From assembly GCF_918797505.1 (NCBI RefSeq), contig NC_092796.1, positions 60,666,851 to 60,730,850 on the forward strand: a DNA stretch of 64,000 bases, written 5' to 3'. Of this stretch, positions 53,401-63,285 are shown in pieces (the first letter of the stretch is position 1; the number at the start of each line of letters is the position of its first letter). The notes beneath the pieces are model-generated. The model ran no database searches. It had not been told where the DNA came from and saw only the letters and a list, made by a program, of their open reading frames with translations. The DNA comes from Bemisia tabaci (Eukaryota > Arthropoda > Insecta > Hemiptera > Aleyrodidae). Made by a program: the position numbers and the translations under genes.

Positions 53401-54144
53401 TAAAAATCGGGGACGAACCCCAGAAAATAATTTATAGTTTTCCCGAAGCATTGAGAACAACACCTTTCAAATGAACCAACGCCCCTCGCAATTAGTACAG
53501 TGGTTGATTCACAATTTCATTCTATTTTTCAAATTAAATATTAAGATTTCAACAGACGAGAAATTCCTATTTAAACTGGCGAAGAGTGTCCTTGATAAGC
53601 GTTGAAAAACCAGTAATTTATAATTTTTCCTATAATTCAAAATAACCGAAAAAAGGATGATTAAGATCTCACGCGACATTTTTACATGTCTCGGCGTTAC
53701 CCCCTTTTCTCTTTTTTTGTCCGCTTGTGTTTCGGGCGATTTTAATGGCATGTTCAATTTTTTTTCCACCTGGTTTTGTACATCCTGCTGCCGCCGGCTA
53801 ATGATCCAGCATTGCTTATTTGCTCCTGTTTTAATTTTTTTCTGTTTCCAAAACGAAGACCCTCGAAAATAATCTCGTTCCGTCTTGCACGGCATTCGAC
53901 GTTACAGACCGAAACTCCGTTTTCCCAACTTGCAAACTTGGGGTCTTGCTAGGTATTACGGCTAATCTGATGCAAGTATTCATTTCCCTCACGTGGACAT
54001 AATATTTTTAAAATTAATATGTGATTTTAATTGGGCTTCGCATAAATTTTGTGCCTCCGTGTATATGCCCACCCCCAGGGTTTCTTTCTTTTTTTTAAAC
54101 TTTTCCATGCTTTCCAAATTGTTTAACTTTTTTTAACCTTCCAT
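53401..54144. other. Stretch upstream of the Helitron frame
   Basis: A 128-residue minus-strand frame (53509-53895, MPCKTERDYFRGSSFW...) is basic and glutamine-rich in its first 75 residues. It may be part of the Helitron 5' region, since such proteins often have a basic leader, but I cannot connect it by splice sites. Otherwise nothing is recognised. Confidence 0.3.
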
Positions 54145-55475
54145 ATACAGGGTTATCCAAAAGTCACTGACCACCCCTGTAACTTTTTTCCAAATTGAGA
54201 TAGAAGTTTGAAACTTTGGGAATGTTCCTCGGTCTAAAGTAGCAACTTTTTGGTCCCCCCAAAATTTTGGGGGGCGGCCCCCCTTAAGGGGGGCGGGGGC
54301 TAACTTTTTTTTTTCAAATGGCAACCCCCCCTTTGTGATACCTCATTCGAAAGATAATAAAAAAAGAAAATTTTTGGCGCAAACCGCAGGTCAAAATGTT
54401 CATTTTTGACAAAATGGCGGCCGGTCAAAGTTCAAAATGGCGGAAATTTGGCATCTCCGTTGTTTATTGACGGATTGGTGTGAAACTCGGAATTCTAGGG
54501 TTTTTTGAGATGAGAAAAACGATTCTGGCATTGGTTTTCCAGAAAAGTCAGTCTTTTGCAAAATGGCGGCGGTCAAAATGGCGGCCTAGAGCGGGAAGTG
54601 GATATTTAGGCTGCATATCGTTGGATTTGCATGAAACTTGGTATCCGGGGGTATTTCGGCACGAGAAGAACGAATCTTTCATTGGATATCTGAAATTTTG
54701 ACAAATTCCAAAATGGCGGCGGAAAAATTGCGGGAAATCAGTTTTACGGCTGTTTACCGATGGATTAGCATGAAATTATTTGATATTTCAAGAATCTAAT
54801 GAAAGATTCCTTTTAATCCAGCCAAAAACCGCCAGGATATCGAATTTCATGCAAATCCATCGGTAAACAGCCGTAAAACTGATTTCCCGCAATTTTTCCG
54901 CCGCCATTTTGGAATTTGTCAAAATTTCAGATATCCAATGAAAGATTCGTTCTTCTCGTGCCGAAATACCCCCGGATACCAAGTTTCATGCAAATCCAAC
55001 GATATGCAGCCTAAATATCCACTTCCCGCTCTAGGCCGCCATTTTGACCGCCGCCATTTTGCAAAAGACTGACTTTTCTGGAAAACCAATGCCAGAATCG
55101 TTTTTCTCACCTCAAAAAACCCTAGAATTCCGAGTTTCACACCAATCCGTCAATAAACAACGGAGATGCCAAATTTCCGCCATTTAGAACTTTGACCGGC
55201 CGCCATTTTGTCAAAAATGAACATTTTGACCTGCGGTTTGCGCCAAAAATTTTCTTTTTTTATTATCTTTCGAATGAGGTATCACAAAGGGGGGGTTGCC
55301 ATTTGAAAAAAAAAAGTTAGCCCCCGCCCCCCTTAAGGGGGGCCGCCCCCCAAAATTTTGGGGGGACCAAAAAGTTGCTACTTTAGACCGAGGAACATTC
55401 CCAAAGTTTCAAACTTCTATCTCAATTTGGAAAAAAGTTACAGGGGTGGTCAGTGACTTTTGGATAACCCTGTAT
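54145..55475. mobile_element. 1.33-kb almost perfect palindrome, TACAGGGTTATCC ends
   Basis: The symmetry centre is at 54810. Left arm 54145-54777 and right arm 54843-55475 are inverted copies over about 633 bp with only a few visible substitutions (for example gagatg against gaggtg near 54510/55108). Termini TACAGGGTTATCC resemble mariner-type ends. Each arm holds three diverged units of ~140-150 bp, each with caaaatggcgg and a ggattnncatgaaa step. The 65-bp loop completes the third unit on the right only. Paired frames on opposite strands are mirror images, not genes. Confidence 0.92.
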
Positions 55476-55499
55476 GTAGGAGAAGATCAAGACTAAATC

Positions 55500-56435
55500 A
55501 AGGTGTCAAGGTGTGGAACCTCAACTGTGATGGTCACTGCTTAGTGATTTCGTTCCTAGTCCTAAATGCTTGTTCCCTTTATATACATTTAATAAATACC
55601 TCATTGCCAGTTTGCCCTAAGTTTTCAGTGTCGGCAACGCGACCTCCCAGGTGACCGAATAAAGTTACCAGGTACCACTCTCGGAAGCCACGTTTGCTGG
55701 AGAATTCAAGCAGGAATATTTCACCAAACGTGGTGGGGAGCGGTGGCTTTCTCGCTCAAAAATCTGTAGCAGCTCGTTCTTTTGAAAAAAGTAAAATAAA
55801 TGGGCACTTTTCATAAACGGCAATCAACTGCTTGGTCATTCCAAAATCGAGAATTTAAGCACCCGTGGCAGCAGTTGCAAGTAATTTAAATAAAAACAAG
55901 CTAGCAGGCTTTGATACGTTTGTATTGGAGAAGCACTCAGCTGCTTTCTATGCAGGCGCGTTTTTAAGTTCCCCGATGACGATTAACACCGTTGAGATAA
56001 AAGAACTCGCTCACCAAAATTTCAACTATTAATTTTGAGAAAACTACGATACCGCTAAAAATATATATACATTGATAATGACTTCTCTAGTAACGATTTC
56101 GTTCTCTATCCGCAATAATATTTTCATCTTTCATCCGTTAGTCCGTACGTCCGTTTTTCGTCTCTTGATGAATCCGAGGGAGGCAACATGGGAGCTGGGA
56201 CGTCTCTCTCATGAGGCGACGCGACGGTTGAGTTGGGTGCCGAATGGGTGTCCAAAAATAGCCGTTTTGACGTCATCGTTGCGTCATTTCGCATTTCCGC
56301 GTCGGGAGCGCCGCATTTGCCACCCCTCTCCGGCTCCAACTAGGCCGCGCCGCTCCGCATACCCCGCCTGGGGCCGCTGTCGCTGTGCCCCCAGCCCCCT
56401 CTCAAAATCCCTCCCTGTTTCACCGTCTCTTCGGC
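55500..56435. other. Unannotated stretch
   Basis: Contains tatatacatttaataaatac near 55575 (TATA-like and AATAAA words) but no supporting gene. A 157-residue plus frame at 56072-56545 runs through a GC-rich segment into a MITE and is probably chance. Confidence 0.35.
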
Positions 56436-56439
56436 TAAT

Positions 56440-56465
56440 CTCCCGTGCCAAGGAAAAACGCCATA
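56440..56465 (+). repeat. 26-bp terminal scrap of the CTGCCGTGCTAAGG MITE
   Basis: ctcccgtgccaaggaaaaac gcc is the left end of the family. It is cut where the next MITE begins (atatcgacggtg), and no right arm follows that element. Confidence 0.65.
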
Positions 56466-56718
56466 TCGACGGTGAAACTGCCAAACCACGTATCTCGTTT
56501 GCGGTGTTTAAAAATCTACGCTCACATTTTATTTTTATGAAGTAGACCAAATCAATATCATTCCTTGAAATTTTCACAGAATTTTCTCCGCCCGAGGAGG
56601 AAAAATCGCAGAAATTTTCAAGACTGGACGTTAAGGAGTTTTTTATTTAAAAAATGAAGTATGACAGGAAGTCTGCGACGTCGCAAACCGAGATACGTGG
56701 TTTGGTAGTTTCACCGTC
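56463..56718. mobile_element. Foldback MITE, CGACGGTGAAAC family, copy 2
   Basis: atatcgacggtgaaactgcc aaaccacgtatctcgtttgc gg at the left and aaaccgagatacgtggtttg gtagtttcaccgtc at the right. About 95% identical by eye to 47211-47450, so relatively young. Confidence 0.87.
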
Positions 56719-56933
56719 TCTCTTCAACATTTCACAAGGGAAACAAATCACACGATGTGAAGTCCAGAAATCATCTCCTAAAGGAGATATAGTGTTTCCA
56801 ATTATTATTAGTCAAATGGCGAAAATAAAAATGACGTCATTTGTACGGACCAACTTCTACATGATCTGCGTCAAAGACACTTGTTAAAATCTCGTTCAGG
56901 AGTTGATTCCCGAACTCGCCGTCGTAAGATATG

Positions 56934-57185
56934 CTGACGTGGTAAGTAAGAACGCCGTATGAACCTTCAGGCGTTGCCGAATTTCCGTTGTTAAATCACG
57001 AATTTTTGGGAAATTTTTAAATATTTTTCTTCCAATTTTTCACATACTTTTGTTCGCAATTTGATCTAAAATATCTGAAAATTTCAAGGAGAAATATGAA
57101 TAACTTTCCTCAAAAATACATGTTTTATATAGAGAAATTTGGCAACTCTCGAATATCCATACGCTGTTCTTCCTGAGCACGCCAG
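56934..57185. mobile_element. Foldback MITE, CTGCCGTGCTAAGG family, copy 5
   Basis: ctgacgtggtaagtaagaac gccgtatgaaccttcaggcg ttgcc at the left and catacgctgttcttcctgag cacgccag at the right; 252 bp. A perfect 4-bp duplication tatg flanks it (56930-56933 and 57186-57189). Confidence 0.88.
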
Positions 57186-57442
57186 TATGGAAAAGCGAAC
57201 ATATGACTATTTTTCTAGTTCAGACTTTGTCTCATACACTGTTAAACTGACTTAGGATGATTTACCATACAAAATGATAGTAAATACTAAATAGTAAAGT
57301 CATCAGCTGAAAGTTTAGCCATTCTGTAAATAAATGCTAATAAACGCATTTTCTATGACCTATATTCATATCAATTCGTGGAGCTGTTGATAATAACTAC
57401 CTCTGTATAATGATGCTTGGAGTTCGCTTTCAATGGGAAGAT

Positions 57443-57685
57443 CTACTCTTCATTAATCAAACGGAGTAAAGCTGTCTTATCTACAAGTTCTGTAAAAGTT
57501 CTCACTAGGGACTGAATTATGGTCGCTGGGTTATCAACAAATTGTCTCGATGTGATTGGCGGAGAGCTGAGGAATTTGGCACTCAAAGCAGTGTTCTTTG
57601 AAGAGGCGCTCTGTGGCTCTGTGGCACGTGATGTACACGCATCTCCGATTCCTCCTTCTAGTAAAGATATCTCATCATTCGACAC
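57443..57685 (-). CDS. Hypothetical short open frame
   Basis: The 80-residue frame MSNDEISLLEGGIGDACTSR ... SLVRTFTELVDKTALLRLIN is not in a recognised repeat and has a mixed, protein-like composition with an amphipathic C-terminal half. It is preceded on the same strand by an acceptor-like ttttcatcataacgtcccag cag, so it might be a 3' exon. The opposite strand is also open (57519-57779), which weakens the case. I recognise no domain and place little weight on it. Confidence 0.18.
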   Translation of the reverse strand: MSNDEISLLEGGIGDACTSRATEPQSASSKNTALSAKFLSSPPITSRQFVDNPATIIQSLVRTFTELVDKTALLRLINEE

Positions 57686-58234
57686 ATACTGCTGGGACGT
57701 TATGATGAAAAACTTATTATACGAGACCTACATTAAACTAACTAAAAAACTAAATTCAAAGACGTTGCGTGGATCTTGAACTTTGGTCGGACATTAAGGG
57801 AGTATTATAGTAGTGCTTGAAAAGATCTGGAATGGTATTATAATGGTTAACGTTGAAGTATGGATACCCAGATAAGACAGGAATATTTAGCCAATATTTA
57901 AACAATATTGTTTTGGTATTTATGCAAACATTGGGCCAATATTGGTTAAATATTGAGCCAATGTTAAAATCGTACACCATCTTTCCTTTTGGCATAAATA
58001 CTGTGCCAATACTTTGGCTGAGAATACTGTGCCAGTACTTCAAAGGGAAAGTATTTGGATATCAATATTGAGACAATACTACACCAATATTGAATCAATT
58101 TAGGGGTTCGCAGCTAGGGGATGGTGGAAAAGGGTTAATTGTGGAAATAATTTTAGAAACCATGAAAAATAAAAATAATGAAACCATTGGGATGGGATTT
58201 AACCGATTTTGAAGGTTAGAAATTTTCTACCTAC

Positions 58235-58302
58235 CTTGGGAATTGAACCCGGGACCTACCTAACACTAACCGACGACCCTACCGATTGAGCTATAGCGAA
58301 CT
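58235..58302 (-). repeat. tRNA-like sequence inside the 1.95-kb element
   Basis: On the minus strand, tatagctcaatcggtagggt cg matches a tRNA D-arm/A-box and tcccgggttcaattccc a T-arm/B-box at normal spacing. The anticodon stem and T-stem do not pair fully and the acceptor ends do not match, so it is not a functional tRNA. A tRNA-derived SINE head is the best reading; its body would extend toward 58110. Confidence 0.65.
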
Positions 58303-58389
58303 ATGCATGAAGGTGACGCAAAAACGGTATTTAACGTCGATTTGAACGGGCAACTAGGATATTTTCCATCTGCCTGGATTTGTCCGTGT

Positions 58390-58870
58390 ATTTATTTTAC
58401 TTTTTACTTTACTATATTTTTTAAATTTATTTTATCGTTTTACTTTGTTTTATTTCCTTGCTGACTCTATTTTTTTCTTCACTCTATTTTTTTTTTTTTT
58501 TTCAAGCACTTCATTTTTTTCTTTAATTATTTACTTCTTATTCCTTTACTTTGTTTTGTTTTACTGTAATTTATTTTAATACTTCATCATAATTTTTTTG
58601 ACTTCAGTTAATTCTTTAAATTCATTCTATTCTTTAACCTCATTTAGTTTTTTCCCTTATACTTTATTTTTTTCTTCATCTCAGTTTTTTTACTTCATCT
58701 CCTTGCTCCCTCTAATGTTTTACTTCAGTTTAGTCTTTGACTTCATTTTATCATTAATTTGATTTACTTCATTTTATTTCTCTTCTTTTGTCTCTGTTAT
58801 TCTATTATTTCCACCATTCTATTATTTTATTTATTTTTTTCTCTTTAAATTTTTCATCGACATTCTGAGA
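58390..58870 (+). repeat. T-rich low-complexity region
   Basis: Almost 500 bp of TTTA/CTTCATTTTA-type words with T runs up to about 15 (near 58488-58502). No periodic unit is strict. It separates the tRNA-like segment from the right subterminal array. Confidence 0.85.
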
Positions 58871-59227
58871 TGCATTTTGCATTTGATTGCAGTTTGATGT
58901 CTTCCTCATAAAGACTATGCAGGTGCGATTGCCATAATCTCACAGCTGCACAGCTACTAAGTGCAAGTTCTACAGGAGACCAATAAGCACACGAGATCAA
59001 GAATTTCTTCTTCAGTTGAATTTAAATGTTTCATTTGAAATTTGAAAAATAAAAAATAAACAACCAGATGTGAATGAATGATAACATTCTCATTCAATGA
59101 TAATATTCACAACAGTACATGAACTACAAACGAAACAAAAAAAGAAATAAACTGAGATCACGCGCAAATACATTGAAAATGACCTCAAGGAGGTGGAAAT
59201 TCAACAATTTCTTGGGAGGCAAAAAAA

Positions 59228-59252
59228 TATATATTATATTATATTATATTAA
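59228..59252 (+). repeat. ATATT pentanucleotide repeat
   Basis: tatatattatattatattat att, about five units. Low complexity. Confidence 0.85.
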
Positions 59253-60116
59253 ATTTGACAACAACTGCAATAACCTTTATGAATAATAAGGTTGAAAATA
59301 ATGGATAATTGTTCAGAAAGAACACATTTGAGCTACGTCTTAAATCTAAGCCTTATTATGTTTAATACTTTTCGTTATGGGCAGGCATTTAGTATGATGA
59401 CTTATACCGATTAGGATATCGAAAATATTTTAAAAATATTTTGAATAGCAGTATTATTGTTTAAAATATTTTCAAAATATTTTGAAAATACTTACCAATG
59501 CATTACTGTCTTTTAAAATGTTTTTAAAATATATAATAAATATTTTGAATATAAATATTATATGTACTGATATTTTAAAAATACTCTCACGATATAAATT
59601 TTTACAGTATTGAAATACAAATATTTTGAAAATATTTTTATGATGTTTTGGGTAAACATATTATTTTTAAAAATACTAAATGATGATTCTTTAAATATTT
59701 TCTAAAAAAATAATTTTGATTATAATATTATCAAAATATTGTCAGTATTGTGTAAATATTGCGACAGTACTGACAATATTTGCCCAATATTGTAAAAATA
59801 TTATGTCTTATCTGGGTACTGCCATTGAAACTTATGAAAATTTCCAATTGAGCTTTATTTTTCATAAAAGAAACACAATGAACATACCCCTAGTCTGTAG
59901 ATTATTTTGATTGAGGGTGGAGTACTCACAAAAAAGCTTGAAGAAAAACTGTTGATTAACTTTCTTCTAAAAAATTGAATTGGCAGGACTTGCAACATAG
60001 CCATAAGCCACTGCACAAAAAAAAGAGATAGGGGGTCACGACCCAACTTGGTTACGGAACTTAAAATTATGGTAGAACCCCAATAAATTAGGTTACTAGC
60101 TCAGCGGCAAAGCGTG

Positions 60117-60235
60117 GATGATCGATTATCGATATTTCCCCATTTGAAGCTATGGTAAAGAATCGATTATTGAGATGCTCGTGCGAACACCCTGTTTATT
60201 GGTTTAAATTGCAGATCAACCGATATATCTCAAAG
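60117..60235 (-). repeat. ATCGAT-rich ~140-bp repeat, copy 5
   Basis: gatgatcgattatcgatatt tccccatttgaagctatggt aaagaatcgattat, then gcgaacaccctgtt and agatcaaccgatatatc. Followed at 60260-60350 by the right half of a MITE related to 51030-51275. Confidence 0.7.
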
Positions 60236-60494
60236 CACACCACGCCACTGTTTAAACTCTAAAATTGGCTTATTTCTTTTCGAAAAAGTAAAAAAAAAGG
60301 GTTGAAATTTTGAAACGCCGCAATGGAAATACGTGATTACGCACTTTGGCAATCAATACGCGGTGTAAGCCGGTGCACATACTTCTCAGGGCTCTTGTAT
60401 TTTGTAAGCTGCGGAGATGTAAGTGCGATAATAAAGCTCACTTAATTGAAAGTGAATTTCACCGAGCAACCACGCAAGACATATTTAAATAAGG

Positions 60495-60630
60495 GTGTCT
60501 CAACTCGTCGCTCCTCCGACGTAAGGGCGTATCTCAATTTCCACTCGAACCTTGTTCTCCATATAACTCCATGCTTTTCAGGGCTCAGAAGGCAACACAG
60601 ACACGCCCATACGTCAGAGCAACGAAGAAC
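60495..60630 (+). mobile_element. Foldback repeat, GGGCGTATCTC family, copy 3
   Basis: tcgctcctccgacgtaaggg cgtatctcaatttccactcg and cacgcccatacgtcagagca acga are inverted ends. The interior ccttgttctccatataactc catgcttttcagggctca matches copy 1 at 1900-1935. Confidence 0.7.
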
Positions 60631-60639
60631 TGTGAATGA

Positions 60640-61205
60640 GGGTTTTGAAAAGGATCGTCGAGGAGAGGCACGAGCTCGAGGAGTTTGAATTTGTAAAGAA
60701 TCGAATCCGAGGTCTTTCTTCCTCCGCTTGCATCTTGCATTCGTCCCCGTCGCCTTTTATTCTTCCGAGTGGCGGATGCAATCTCGCCAAAGGTGCATGA
60801 CACCTCCTGCATGGCACTAATCAAGCGTCGCGGTGAGGACGGAGGGTCACTCCAATTGGTGAGGTGAGAGGAGCAGAACCGAAACCTGGTAGCTGGTGCC
60901 TGGACTTGAAGCCCTGTTCACTCTTCATCCAGTTGCAGGTGCGTTTTCTGTGAGTCTGCGCCCGTGCTAGGCGACGCAGCTGTCAAATTGTACTGGAAAC
61001 CACCTAAGAATAAACCGATTAAAGCAGAGTTTTAAAAAGGGGGGATGCCCCCTAGCCGCTACGCGGCCCGACCACCGGAGGTAACTTCCGCGACCCGCAA
61101 CAATCATAAAAACCGGCCCCGTAGCCGTGGGCCAATACAAGGGGCGAAAGAGTCTCAAAAAATCTCAGGATTGGAGTTACGTGATTTTTGAACGGCTCCT
61201 AAACG
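60640..61205. other. Unannotated stretch
   Basis: Frames of 63-79 residues on the minus strand have no motif. gccccctagccgctacgcgg cc near 61047 is a local GC-rich segment. Confidence 0.35.
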
Positions 61206-61208
61206 TGC

Positions 61209-61506
61209 CACTGAAAAAAACCTACGGGCTATATAGACATACCGTCCGTTCCGGGCTCAAAGGGCGAAAATTCCGGCTGCTGGAGGCGTAGCTTCGATTG
61301 CTCCGGGTTCAGAGGCCAAAGCTACGGCTCCTGCTCCTCGATTGTTGAATCGTTATCGAATGACCTTGATCGATATATCGCATTGGTAAGATAGGGATTT
61401 ATCGATCAGAAGCATTCGATAACGATTCAACAATCGACCCGCAGCAGACGGTATGTCCATATAGCCCGTAATTGCGGCTCCCACAGCAGGAGTTTCTTTT
61501 TCAGTG
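61209..61506. mobile_element. CACTGAAAAA-family MITE, copy 3, with nested palindrome
   Basis: Ends cactgaaaaaaacctacggg ctatatagac and atatagcccgtaattgcggc tc ... tttctttttcagtg. The internal pair taccgtccgttccgggctc / gcagacggta matches the other copies. The flanking TA is not preserved. A 100-bp palindrome is inserted at 61338. Confidence 0.82.
61338..61437. mobile_element. 100-bp nested palindromic insertion, 25-bp perfect ends
   Basis: tcgattgttgaatcgttatc gaatg and its exact complement cattcgataacgattcaaca atcga enclose a 50-bp loop that contains tgatcgatatatcgc and ttatcgatca. It is absent from the copies at 7438 and 34457, so it is a separate insertion, one of the smallest in the window. 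Confidence 0.82.
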
Positions 61507-61931
61507 TGGTTTTTTCTTCTTCTTCTTCTTTTTTTTTGTAGGAAAAAACCGCGGTCATTCTTGGATTCAGCATTTCAAAAGATGGGGTTACTAATGCCAC
61601 TTTGGCGTACCTGGAATTGATTGTTAGACCAATTGTTCAACTCTTTGGTCACCAGTCATCATTTGACAAATCTGAGTGTTGACTCTGGAAAATAACTTTA
61701 CGCAGCACGGAAGATAGCAGTGTAGGGTCTCTGAAAGGTATCTTTCTTTCTTTATCCTCTATTTCTCTCTAGTCTCTGTTTCTAATAGCCACGAACAAGC
61801 CACCTTACCATCCAGCTCACTACTACTTCTTGAAACATCGTATGGTCGAGAATATCCCGACGGCCACCTGTGGAGTAGTTGGAATACCGATACATTTAGG
61901 AAGTGTACGGACAAGCCGAAATAAGAAATTC
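61507..61931. other. Unannotated stretch
   Basis: Contains a short TTC run (61516-61529) and a T run. No gene recognised. Confidence 0.35.
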
Positions 61932-62532
61932 TTAGGGCCCGAAGGGCAGCCAACCTTCCAACACGAAAAACAATAGAAAAATGCCATTGCCGATCTCCAG
62001 ATTCCAATATCAACCAAAATGGCCGAGACTTTAAAAAGCGTCCCTCCCAAAAATAAGTACATTCGTGCAAAAATTAAGTAGAATGCATGTTTTATAATCG
62101 ATGAGTCGTGACAATTGAAATAAAAAAATCATTCTGGACAATTTGAGTTCAAAGGATTGCTGATGCTCTTCTGGGCCCTAAAAGCTCCATGACCTAACCT
62201 CCAAGATTACCGACATGTCCGTACTCTTCCTAGAACGGACATTTTGGTAATTTTTTAAGTTAGGTCATAGGGCTCTTAAGTCTCAAAAGAGCAGCCATCC
62301 CATGAACTCAAAACAGACTGTCTAGAATTATTTATTATTTCAATTGTCACGACCAGGCGTTGATAAAGCACTTATTTGTCTTAGTTTTTGCGTAAATTCA
62401 GTCATTTCTGCGGTAGAACTCACGATTATAAAAATTTTTGGCCACTTGACTTTGCTTTTGGAATCTTAAGACTGGCAGTGCCATTTTTCCGGTGTTTTTC
62501 GTGTCAGAATGTTAACTGCCCTCTTGGGCCCT
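61932..62532. mobile_element. Inverted pair of GGGCCC-end units around a small palindrome (601 bp)
   Basis: Unit 1 (61932-62182) begins ttagggcccgaagggcagcc and ends ttctgggccctaaa. Unit 2 runs the other way and ends ctgccctcttgggccctg at 62532. Between them lies a ~90-bp segment with the hairpin acatgtccgtactcttc / gaacggacattttgg and the pair atgacctaacctcc / taagttaggtca. A single unit at 3751-4004 shows the basic mobile form. Confidence 0.75.
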
Positions 62533-62539
62533 GTTGGTT

Positions 62540-63030
62540 GGATATTTGGATTTGCCCCTCCTCTGCCGATGATCTGAAGAAGCGGAGGATGTTGAGCTTT
62601 GGGCGGCTGGCGTGGCTGGGGCATAATCAGTTCGCGTCGGATGTCTGGCTGTCGCATCTCCTTCTCCTCGCTCCAAGATCCGAGATCCAAGACGCTGACG
62701 TCACCTTTGGGGAGTCGGAGTTGGCGAAGGGTGCATTCACATCTGCCTCGACAGATGCTCCTTACGCTCGCTATTACTGTCCCGCACCCGATGATGCACC
62801 TGTCCCCCTCACCCTCCTCCCCCCCCCCCCCGTCACCCGTCCCTCTCGCGTTATTTCCTTCGCTTTCTTCGCTTCTTCCAGCTGCCGGGCTTTGGATTTT
62901 TTCCGTCCCTGTAAGAACAAGCTGAAGGTGCTCCGCGCGTGCCCGCACCGACTTTGCCATCCTCTCCGTCTCGAGATGACTCACCGTTGCCAGTTCTTCC
63001 ATGAAAGTCTTTTACAGGGAGTCATGAAGT
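62540..63030. other. Unannotated stretch inside a chance frame
   Basis: A 251-residue plus-strand frame (62388-63143) starts inside the foldback unit upstream and ends inside the MITE downstream. Over the unique part it is Ser/Pro/Leu-rich without domain motifs, and a 178-residue frame is open on the other strand. GC-rich composition with a C run (62820-62830) explains both. Confidence 0.4.
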
Positions 63031-63036
63031 CGTCTC

Positions 63037-63285
63037 CTTCGTCAGCCAAAGTATCACAAGCGCATTGCGACGTTAAAAAATTTCCGCCGCCATTTTATTT
63101 TACAAAGAAATTGTTCGACGAAGCTGTCCGAAAATTTTACTGAATTTTCTTTGTGCTGCCGATAAAATCCAGTAAAATTTTCAAAGAAATTCAACCAACA
63201 AGTTCTCTGTAAAAAAACAAAATGGCGACGGAAATCTTTAAACATCGCATGGCGCTTGTGATACTTTGGCCGGAAGGTGACGAAG
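63037..63285. mobile_element. Foldback MITE, CCAAAGTATCACAAGCG family, copy 3
   Basis: cttcgtcagccaaagtatca caagcgcattgcgacg at the left and cgcatggcgcttgtgatact ttggccggaaggtgacgaag at the right, about 249 bp. The left end lacks the ccttccg step seen on the right. The interior (gttcgacgaagctgtccgaa aattttactgaattttc) matches 11220-11260. Confidence 0.82.

Larger units (their letters stand above)
57867..59816. mobile_element. 1.95-kb TA-flanked element with AATATT-rich arrays
   Basis: CCCAGATAAGACA at 57867 and its complement TGTCTTATCTGGG at 59804-59816 are perfect terminal repeats flanked by TA. Inside, both subterminal parts (57880-58090 and 59420-59800) are dense in CAATATTG and AAAATATTTT words. 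The centre holds a tRNA-like segment and a T-rich low-complexity region. No transposase is found. The TA target and TIRs suggest Tc1/mariner-superfamily mobilisation; the class is otherwise unknown to me. Confidence 0.75.

Noticed and set aside
54480..55140. Two identical-looking 73-residue proteins on opposite strands
   Set aside because: They are mirror images caused by the 1.33-kb palindrome and include repeated caaaatggcggc words.
55570..55640. LTR with TATA box and polyadenylation signal
   Set aside because: TATA-like and AATAAA words occur close together, but there is no second LTR, primer-binding site or coding region.
58235..58302. Functional tRNA gene
   Set aside because: A- and B-box motifs are present, but the acceptor and anticodon stems do not pair; better read as a SINE head or pseudogene.
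62388..63143. 251-residue open frame, the longest in the window
   Set aside because: It begins in one foldback repeat and ends in another, has no domain motif, and the opposite strand is also open over the GC-rich middle.
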